This document shows, one piece after another, positions 7,076 to 11,943 of a stretch of DNA of 11,943 bases. The translations under genes were made by a program, and so were the position numbers. This DNA comes from Lishizhenia sp033720595 (GTDB taxonomy: Bacteria > Bacteroidota > Bacteroidia > Flavobacteriales_D > Crocinitomicaceae). The notes beneath the pieces are model-generated. The model saw nothing but the letters and a program-made list of their open reading frames with translations. It made no database searches and was not told the origin of the DNA. Positions within the stretch are counted from its first letter, which is position 1. Each line of letters begins with the position of its first letter. The stretch is from NCBI RefSeq assembly GCF_033720595.1, contig NZ_JAWWCF010000082.1, forward strand, positions 1 to 11,943, written 5' to 3'.

Positions 7076-8650
7076 CTAGTATTTAGAAGCGATCTCTTTC
7101 GCTACTTTAGCTAATGTATCAGTTACTTCGTCAGTTAATTTACCTGCTCTTAATGTATCAAGAACGTCTTGGTGTTTCGCTGATAAGTAATCTAAGTACT
7201 CAGTTTCGAAAGCTTTCACTTGGTTCACTGGTACATTTTGAATCAATCCTTTAGTACCTACGTAGATAATAGCAATTTGCTTCTCTACTGGGTATGGATC
7301 TCCTTCTTTTTGTTTCAAGATCTCTACGTTTCTAGCTCCTTTATCCAATACTGCTTTAGTTGCAGCATCTAAGTCAGAACCGAATTTCGCAAAGGCCTCT
7401 AATTCTCTGTATTGTGCTTGGTCTAATTTCAAAGTACCTGCTACTTTCTTCATAGACTTAATCTGAGCGTTACCCCCTACACGAGATACCGAGATACCTA
7501 CGTTAATCGCTGGACGGATACCAGAGTTGAACAAGTCAGACTCCAAGAAGATCTGTCCATCCGTAATAGAAATTACGTTTGTTGGGATGTATGCAGAAAC
7601 GTCACCAGCTTGAGTTTCGATAATTGGAAGGGCAGTTAAAGATCCTCCTCCTTTTACCTTACCTTTCAATGACTCTGGTAAGTCGTTCATTTGAGATGCA
7701 ATTGTATCATCGTTGATGATTTTTGCAGCACGCTCTAATAATCTTGAGTGTAAGTAGAAAACGTCTCCTGGGTATGCCTCACGACCTGGAGGACGACGTA
7801 ATAATAATGATACCTCACGGTATGCTACGGCTTGCTTAGATAAATCATCAAATACGATTAATCCTGGACGCCCCGTATCACGGAAGTACTCTCCAATCGC
7901 TGCACCTGATAATGGCGCGAAGTATTGCATTGGAGCTGGATCAGAAGCGTTTGCCGCTACAACAACTGTATAAGCCATTGCTCCAGCTGCTTCTAATTTA
8001 TTAACTATACCTGCAACGGTAGAACCTTTTTGTCCAACTGCTACGTATACACAGTAAACTGGCTCTCCTTTGTCGTAAAATTCTTTTTGGTTGATGATCG
8101 CGTCAATTGCAACAGTTGTTTTACCTGTTTGACGGTCACCAATGATCAACTCACGTTGTCCACGACCAACTGGGATCATAGCATCTACTGACTTGATACC
8201 TGTTTGTAACGGCTCAGTTACTGGCTCTCTGTAGATTACCCCTGGAGCTTTACGCTCGATTGGCATCTCAAATAACTCACCAGTGATTTCACCTTTACCA
8301 TCGATTGGATTACCCAAAGTATCAACTACACGTCCAACCATACCTTCACCTACCTTGATAGATGCGATCTGACCTAAACGTCTTACAGTATCTCCTTCTT
8401 TTACTTGGCTTGAACGACCAAGAAGTACAGCACCAACGTTGTCCTCTTCCAAGTTCAACGCCATACCTCTTAAACCACCATCAAATTCGATAAGTTCACC
8501 ATATTGAACTCCGTTAAGTCCGTAAATACGTGCGATACCATCACCGATTTGTAGTACAGTACCTACTTCTTGAAGCTCTGCTTCAGATTTGTGACCTGAA
8601 AGCTGTTCTCTTAAAATTGCAGAAACTTCTGCTGGTTTTACATCTGCCAT
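7076..8650 (-). CDS. atpA: F1 ATP synthase alpha subunit
   Basis: Alpha carries the non-catalytic nucleotide sites and, with beta, forms the hexameric head of F1 in the cytoplasm. The protein has 524 residues. It shows the N-terminal beta-barrel (to about 95), Walker A GDRQTGKT (171-178), a Walker B strand LIVFDDL (264-270), and the alpha/beta signature PAINVGISVS (380-389) followed by Arg390 in SRVGG, which corresponds to the arginine that reaches into the catalytic beta site. Around 315-335 (ASQMNDLPESLKGKVKGGG) there is extra sequence before GGGSLTALPIIETQ compared with the E. coli type; from memory this is common in Bacteroidota. The start at 8650 is preceded by an A-rich leader with AAGGAT. 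It follows atpH by 37 nt, which include a short hairpin. The beta gene is not next to it. Confidence 0.98.
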   Translation of the reverse strand: MADVKPAEVSAILREQLSGHKSEAELQEVGTVLQIGDGIARIYGLNGVQYGELIEFDGGLRGMALNLEEDNVGAVLLGRSSQVKEGDTVRRLGQIASIKVGEGMVGRVVDTLGNPIDGKGEITGELFEMPIERKAPGVIYREPVTEPLQTGIKSVDAMIPVGRGQRELIIGDRQTGKTTVAIDAIINQKEFYDKGEPVYCVYVAVGQKGSTVAGIVNKLEAAGAMAYTVVVAANASDPAPMQYFAPLSGAAIGEYFRDTGRPGLIVFDDLSKQAVAYREVSLLLRRPPGREAYPGDVFYLHSRLLERAAKIINDDTIASQMNDLPESLKGKVKGGGSLTALPIIETQAGDVSAYIPTNVISITDGQIFLESDLFNSGIRPAINVGISVSRVGGNAQIKSMKKVAGTLKLDQAQYRELEAFAKFGSDLDAATKAVLDKGARNVEILKQKEGDPYPVEKQIAIIYVGTKGLIQNVPVNQVKAFETEYLDYLSAKHQDVLDTLRAGKLTDEVTDTLAKVAKEIASKY

Positions 8651-8672
8651 CTTTTATCCTTTTTATTTGACT

Positions 8673-8687
8673 TTTGGCTAAGCCAAA
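8673..8687 (-). promoter_or_regulatory. Short hairpin between atpH and atpA
   Basis: The minus strand reads TTTGGC-TTA-GCCAAA, a perfect 6-bp stem with a 3-nt loop, starting directly after the atpH stop codon (8688-8690). It ends 22 nt before the atpA ATG. There is no U-tract directly after it, so termination is unlikely. A role in mRNA processing or in setting alpha translation is inference. Confidence 0.5.
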
Positions 8688-9221
8688 TTATCGTGTTAAA
8701 CGTTGTTTTAAATCCTTAAATTGACGAGAAACTGAAGCATCTATTTGCTTGTCTCCCATTCTTACAACAAAACCTCCAATTAGAGATTCGTCAATTTTTT
8801 CCTCTACTTCTAATTCGCCTTTGATAGACTCTCCAACTTTTGCCAAAATTTGAGCTCTAACTTCTTCGTCTAATTTCGTAGCTGTTGTGATAGAAATAGG
8901 AACAATTCCTTTGTGCTCTTTCACTTTCGCTCCGTAAGACATTGCTATTTGCGGCAATAAAACTTCTCTACCATTTTTGGCTATCAAAGCTACGAAGTTT
9001 TTCGTAATATCATTAAACTGTGTAAATACTGCGTTTAAGATATCTACTTTTTTATCCGCCTTAACAATTGGGCTACTCAAAAGTAACTCTAATTCTCTGT
9101 TTTCTAAAACAGTAGAAAGGAAAAAGTTCATATCATCCTGAATTGCATCAACATTATTCGTGTCGATTGCCAATTCTAACAATGCTTGCGCGTATCTTGA
9201 TGCTGCTTTTGTCCCTTTCAT
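8688..9221 (-). CDS. atpH: F1 ATP synthase delta subunit (OSCP type)
   Basis: Delta caps the alpha3beta3 head and binds the b-subunit peripheral stalk, holding the stator together. The 177-residue length is normal. The N-terminal helical domain starts with ASRYAQALLELA (7-18), the usual opening of the family. The C-terminal domain ends with the conserved GGFVVRMGDKQIDASVSRQF (149-168) followed by KDLKQRL. Only 4 nt separate its ATG from the atpF stop codon, which suggests translational coupling with the partner b subunit. It is followed by a small hairpin and then atpA. Confidence 0.96.
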   Translation of the reverse strand: MKGTKAASRYAQALLELAIDTNNVDAIQDDMNFFLSTVLENRELELLLSSPIVKADKKVDILNAVFTQFNDITKNFVALIAKNGREVLLPQIAMSYGAKVKEHKGIVPISITTATKLDEEVRAQILAKVGESIKGELEVEEKIDESLIGGFVVRMGDKQIDASVSRQFKDLKQRLTR

Positions 9222-9225
9222 AATT

Positions 9226-9726
9226 CTAGTTTAAGCTAATGTCCTCAGCCATTTTAGATGCAAGTGCTTTTTGCTTCTCATCTGTAGCTAACTCACCACG
9301 AACTACTTTCTCAGCAATTTCGATAGCGATTGCAGCAACTTGAGTTTTCAATTCAGCGATAGCTGCATTTTTCTCACCTGCGATAGTTTCTCTTGCTGAA
9401 GCTAATACTTTGTCAGCCTCTGCTGAAGCTTTAGACTTCGCATCCTCGATCATTCCGTTTGCTGTTGCTTTAGCATCCTTAATCATCGCGTCACGCTCTG
9501 CTCTTGCTTCCTGCATCATAACGTCGTTCTGTGCAGTTAATTCTTTCATTTTTGCCTCAGCCTTTGCTGCTGCTTCAATTGCGTTTTGAATTCCTTCTTC
9601 ACGCTTGCTTAAACCTTCTAAAATTGGTTTCCAAGCAAATTTCCTAGCTAATAATATTAATATTACTAAGATGATTGCTTGCATGAAAAACAAGCCTATC
9701 GAAAAATCACCTATTAACTTCTCCAT
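9226..9726 (-). CDS. atpF: Fo ATP synthase subunit b
   Basis: Subunit b forms the peripheral stalk linking membrane subunit a to the F1 head. It has 166 residues with one N-terminal membrane helix (about 8-27), then KFAWKPILEGLSKREEGI, the typical b-subunit juncture, and a long charged alanine-rich coiled coil to the C-terminus. Only one b gene is present, so a homodimeric stalk is expected; no b' copy was seen. It is separated from atpE by 110 nt that contain a strong hairpin, unlike the tight 4-nt junction with atpH on its other side. Confidence 0.96.
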   Translation of the reverse strand: MEKLIGDFSIGLFFMQAIILVILILLARKFAWKPILEGLSKREEGIQNAIEAAAKAEAKMKELTAQNDVMMQEARAERDAMIKDAKATANGMIEDAKSKASAEADKVLASARETIAGEKNAAIAELKTQVAAIAIEIAEKVVRGELATDEKQKALASKMAEDISLN

Positions 9727-9780
9727 TATTGAATTGTATATGGTTTATTCTAAATTTCTTCTTTTTTGTTCTTAGTAGAA

Positions 9781-9817
9781 ATTGTGTTGTAGTAAGCAAC
9801 CCTTACCACAACACAAT
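9781..9817 (-). promoter_or_regulatory. Strong intercistronic hairpin between atpE and atpF
   Basis: On the minus strand ATTGTGTTGTGGTAAG pairs over 16 bp with CTTACTACAACACAAT around a 5-nt loop (GGTTG); the only departure from Watson-Crick pairing is one G-U. It begins 19 nt after the atpE stop and lies 54 nt before the atpF start. No U-tract follows, so it is not a standard terminator. A likely role, by analogy with stabilising 3' hairpins, is to protect the atpE message or mark a processing site so that c is made in excess. Confidence 0.75.
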
Positions 9818-9836
9818 ATTCTAATTTGTTTTTGGA

Positions 9837-10028
9837 TTATTTTCCAAGGATTAAAGCACCGAATGCTAAACCTTCCAAAAGTGCTCCAATGATAATCATT
9901 GCAGTTTGGATTTTACTTGCTGCTTCTGGTTGACGAGCAATTCCTTCCATTGCTTTACCACCGATGTTTCCAAGACCAAGACCTGCTCCGATTACGATTA
10001 ATCCAGCTCCAATTAAATTTAACGACAT
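9837..10028 (-). CDS. atpE: Fo ATP synthase subunit c
   Basis: Subunit c forms the rotor ring in the membrane. The 63 residues are short compared with the common 75-90. Two glycine- and alanine-rich membrane helices (about 4-26 and 42-62) flank the polar loop with Arg32-Gln33-Pro34. The ion-binding carboxylate is Glu52 in ALLEGLAF. Aligned to the Na+-binding c of Ilyobacter, the Gln of helix 1 corresponds to Leu19 and the Ser after the Glu to Gly53, so the Na+ signature is absent and proton coupling is predicted. The 36-nt leader after atpB is very A/U-rich, reminiscent of the translation-enhancing leader of E. coli atpE, and a strong hairpin follows the gene. Both would favour high c output. 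Confidence 0.96.
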   Translation of the reverse strand: MSLNLIGAGLIVIGAGLGLGNIGGKAMEGIARQPEAASKIQTAMIIIGALLEGLAFGALILGK

Positions 10029-10064
10029 AGCTAATTTATATATTAATTAAACAAAAAATACTTA

Positions 10065-11231
10065 CTAATGATGCTCCTCAACTGCCATTCCAATGAACAG
10101 TGATGATAACATCGTGAAAATGTAGGCCTGTAAGAAGGCTACTAAAAGTTCTATCAATGAAATAAACAATGATAAGAACAATGAAATCGCTGTTGATCCA
10201 GCAGCTCCAAACTGAGCTTTCAATACGATAGTTAATGCGATTAACGACATTAATACCATGTGACCCGCAGTGATGTTTGCAAACAAACGAATTAATAATG
10301 AGAATGGCTTAGTAAACATTCCCAATACCTCGATTGGTGCTAAAATGATTTTCATTGGTACAGGAACGCCTGGCATCCAGAAGATGTGACCCCAGTAGTT
10401 TTTATTACCGCTGAACTGTACAATTACGAAAGTGAATAAAGCTAAACATGCTGTTACTGCAATATTACCTGTTACGTTAAATGCTAATGGAGTTAAACCT
10501 AATAAGTTCAATATCCAGATGAAGAAGAATACAGTTAATAAGAAACTCATAAACTTCTTGTAGTGCTTCTCTCCGATGTTAGGACGAGCGATTTCATCTC
10601 TAACGTATAATACTAATGGCTCTAATACTCTTCCAATACCTGTTGGAACTGGACCTCTTTTGTAACTTCTTGCCAATGCGCTAAACATCCAGATCATTAA
10701 CAAACCTGCTACCAACATACCCAATACGTTTTTCGTAATAGAGAAATCGATTGGTTGTCCTAAGTCAGCGTGACCTTCTGCGTCAGTCTTAACAACTTTT
10801 CCGTGTGCCAATTTGAAGTATGCTCCGTTGCTTTCTGCAACAGTCTCTCCGTGGTGGAACTTAGATGACATAAAGAAGTGCATCCCTGTTTCACCATCCC
10901 ATAAGATTACTGGTAATGGAAATCCGAAGTGCGTACCTTTTTCATTATCTGAGAATAAAACGAAATCGTGTGCATCCTGCAAGTGGTGCTCTTTGTACGC
11001 TTGAATTTCTTCTTGCGTATCAATCATTCCTTCGTAACCGTGTCCACCGTGATCTGCGTCATGCTCACCATGCGCCTCTTCGTGCCCTTCGTGTGCTTCG
11101 TGTGCTTCTGCGTGAACTGGAGCATTATGCTCCCCTTCGTGACCGTGTTGCTCATTCGCAAAAGCGAATGTTGTACCGATCGTAAACATCAAACCTATAA
11201 AAAACCTGACAGAATTTTGTGCTAGTGTCAT
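10065..11231 (-). CDS. atpB: Fo ATP synthase subunit a with His-rich N-terminal extension
   Basis: Subunit a provides the proton half-channels against the c ring. The frame is open up to 11285, but the promoter at 11273-11302 overlaps that upstream ATG, and the ATG at 11229-11231 opens a good signal peptide (MTLAQNSVRFFIGLMFTIG, cleavage after AFA, residue 25), giving 388 residues. After cleavage comes a linker of about 42 residues with 11 histidines plus many Glu/Asp and Ala (29-70). The membrane part starts around 165 and has the family core: PLVLYVRDEIARPNIG, then the essential Arg315 in LLIRLFANITAGH, corresponding to E. coli Arg210, and a final helix pair. Signal peptide plus His-rich extension is, as I recall, common for AtpB in this phylum. 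Its purpose is unknown; metal or proton binding at the periplasmic face is inference. Confidence 0.96.
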   Translation of the reverse strand: MTLAQNSVRFFIGLMFTIGTTFAFANEQHGHEGEHNAPVHAEAHEAHEGHEEAHGEHDADHGGHGYEGMIDTQEEIQAYKEHHLQDAHDFVLFSDNEKGTHFGFPLPVILWDGETGMHFFMSSKFHHGETVAESNGAYFKLAHGKVVKTDAEGHADLGQPIDFSITKNVLGMLVAGLLMIWMFSALARSYKRGPVPTGIGRVLEPLVLYVRDEIARPNIGEKHYKKFMSFLLTVFFFIWILNLLGLTPLAFNVTGNIAVTACLALFTFVIVQFSGNKNYWGHIFWMPGVPVPMKIILAPIEVLGMFTKPFSLLIRLFANITAGHMVLMSLIALTIVLKAQFGAAGSTAISLFLSLFISLIELLVAFLQAYIFTMLSSLFIGMAVEEHH

Positions 11232-11272
11232 AATTCCCAACTGTATAAAAGTATATCTTCGAAATTTTGGTG

Positions 11273-11302
11273 CAAAAGTACACAATTAATTAGAAATACA
11301 AA
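11273..11302 (-). promoter_or_regulatory. atpB promoter: Bacteroidota-type promoter of the atp operon
   Basis: The minus strand has TTTG (11299-11302), an 18-nt spacer, and TACTTTTG (11273-11280), an exact fit to the Bacteroidota sigma factor consensus TTTG/TAnnTTTG. Transcription should begin near 11266, giving a leader of about 35 nt before the atpB ATG at 11231. The position rules against the longer atpB start at 11285 and indicates that atpB onward can be transcribed apart from the two upstream genes. Confidence 0.85.
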
Positions 11303-11389
11303 CTATTTTTTTTCAATTCACAGATAGCTTTCCGAGAAATTAAAAAGCTTGTACATTAGGTTTTGTTACAGCTAGGCGCAGAGACTCCG

Positions 11390-11788
11390 TTATTTATCCT
11401 CTTGCTGCAAAACGATAAGTGCCAAAACGCTTTCCATAATGACGAAAAGAAATAATGGGATTACAATAGAGACTCTTGTAGACATTGACAGGGTATCAAT
11501 ATCCATTTCTCCTCCAAAGAAGAGCACAAGAAAAACACCCATCTTCATAGTTAGTGCAACAATAAAAACCATTAATATTTTATTGGGCACAAAAATTTTA
11601 CCTACCTCCAAAAGGAGATAGGTAAATAATGTTCCGAATCCGAAGAAGTAATAAAGCTTACTGATTTGAAGATCTACTTTAAAGTTATTCTTCTCTACTA
11701 TGCTCAGGTGTATCATCTCACCTAAAAAAAGCGTCGCTATAATAATTGCAGAAACAATTACCATACGCTTCACCACACTACTCTTCAT
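11390..11788 (-). CDS. Four-helix membrane protein upstream of atpB (DUF6168-like)
   Basis: The 132 residues form about four membrane helices: roughly 8-28, 45-62, 67-90 and 105-127. The first begins after the basic MKSSVVKR. There is no signal peptide cleavage site or catalytic motif. Its place between an AtpZ/AtpI-like gene and atpB matches the position where flavobacterial genomes carry a small membrane protein annotated, to my recollection, as DUF6168; the family name is not verified here. In other bacteria atpI products at this position help assemble the c ring, so a role in ATP synthase assembly is plausible by context only. Its ATG overlaps the end of the upstream gene by 11 nt, suggesting coupled translation. 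The 104-nt gap to the atpB signal-bearing frame holds the atp promoter. Confidence 0.8.
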   Translation of the reverse strand: MKSSVVKRMVIVSAIIIATLFLGEMIHLSIVEKNNFKVDLQISKLYYFFGFGTLFTYLLLEVGKIFVPNKILMVFIVALTMKMGVFLVLFFGGEMDIDTLSMSTRVSIVIPLFLFVIMESVLALIVLQQEDK

Positions 11789-11943
11789 CGTCTTGATTAC
11801 TTAATTTGATTACTTGTCTGATAATGGAATATATGGAACCAAACACTACAAATAAGGTGACCACCTTATAATAGGATATGTGCTCAGAGGGATATTTTTT
11901 ATCCAACCATTCTCCAATTAAACTTCCCAGCCATATGGATACC
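11778..11943 (-). CDS. AtpZ/AtpI-like protein, C-terminal part only
   Basis: The frame is open from the window edge to the TAG at 11778-11780 and gives the last 54 residues. It reads WLGSLIGEWLDKKYPSE, then a second hydrophobic helix VVTLFVVFGSIYSII, and ends in a charged tail NQDDEE. The glycine-rich helix followed by G-x-WLD and a second short helix is the AtpZ/AtpI (putative F0F1-ATPase subunit) pattern. These small membrane proteins are linked to ATP synthase assembly or ion supply. The N-terminus and promoter lie outside the window. The gene overlaps the next one by 11 nt. Confidence 0.75.
   Translation of the reverse strand, partial: VSIWLGSLIGEWLDKKYPSEHISYYKVVTLFVVFGSIYSIIRQVIKLSNQDDEE

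Noticed and set aside
10813..11225. Overlapping plus-strand open frames opposite the start of atpB
   Set aside because: They are antisense to the repetitive His/Glu codons of atpB and the residues (runs of His, Arg, Leu, Val) reflect that repetition; no family resemblance or promoter.
11320..11350. AGCTTT/AAAGCT inverted repeat in the gap upstream of atpB
   Set aside because: Only six A/T-rich pairs with a 12-nt loop and no T-run; not enough for a terminator of the upstream gene.

Overview
The window looks like a chromosomal segment from a Bacteroidota member, most likely Flavobacteriia (a Crocinitomicaceae-like origin is possible but not proven). The evidence is low GC, a textbook Bacteroidota promoter (TTTG, 18-nt spacer, TAnnTTTG) in front of atpB, an ATP synthase operon lacking the beta and epsilon genes, a histidine-rich signal-peptide-bearing AtpB, and a giant secreted repeat protein of the type exported by the type IX secretion system. 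Every recognised gene is on the minus strand, so the window is best read from right to left.

Right part (11943 down to 5735): the F1Fo ATP synthase locus. It starts with the end of an AtpZ/AtpI-like gene, overlapping by 11 nt a four-helix membrane protein (DUF6168-like). A strong promoter at 11273-11302 then drives atpB-atpE-atpF-atpH-atpA-[four-helix bundle gene]-atpG, which ends at a clear intrinsic terminator (5744-5775). A near-perfect 16-bp hairpin lies between atpE and atpF, and a smaller one between atpH and atpA. The most unusual feature is an S23/IVS-type four-helix bundle gene placed between atpA and atpG and bracketed by inverted repeats, one of which supplies the last codons and the stop of the inserted gene.

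Middle (5565-5735): a noncoding stretch of different texture with several nested inverted repeats, lying between the atp terminator and a DUF2891 lipoprotein gene (4403-5521). That gene has its own terminator at 4352-4382.

Left part (4114 down to 1): one continuous open frame of at least 1371 codons that leaves the window at base 1. It has a signal peptide, about 14 calcium-loop (DxDxDG-like) VCBS/FG-GAP motifs, an SdrD_B-like domain, a DUF7619-like domain, and cysteine-bracketed Ig-like repeats. The sorting domain, if present, lies outside the window.

Together the atp genes encode the complete Fo (a, b, c) plus delta, alpha and gamma of F1. Beta and epsilon must be encoded elsewhere, as is usual in this phylum. 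The left-hand genes are unrelated envelope or secreted proteins. No rRNA, tRNA, CRISPR array, transposase or defence system was seen.
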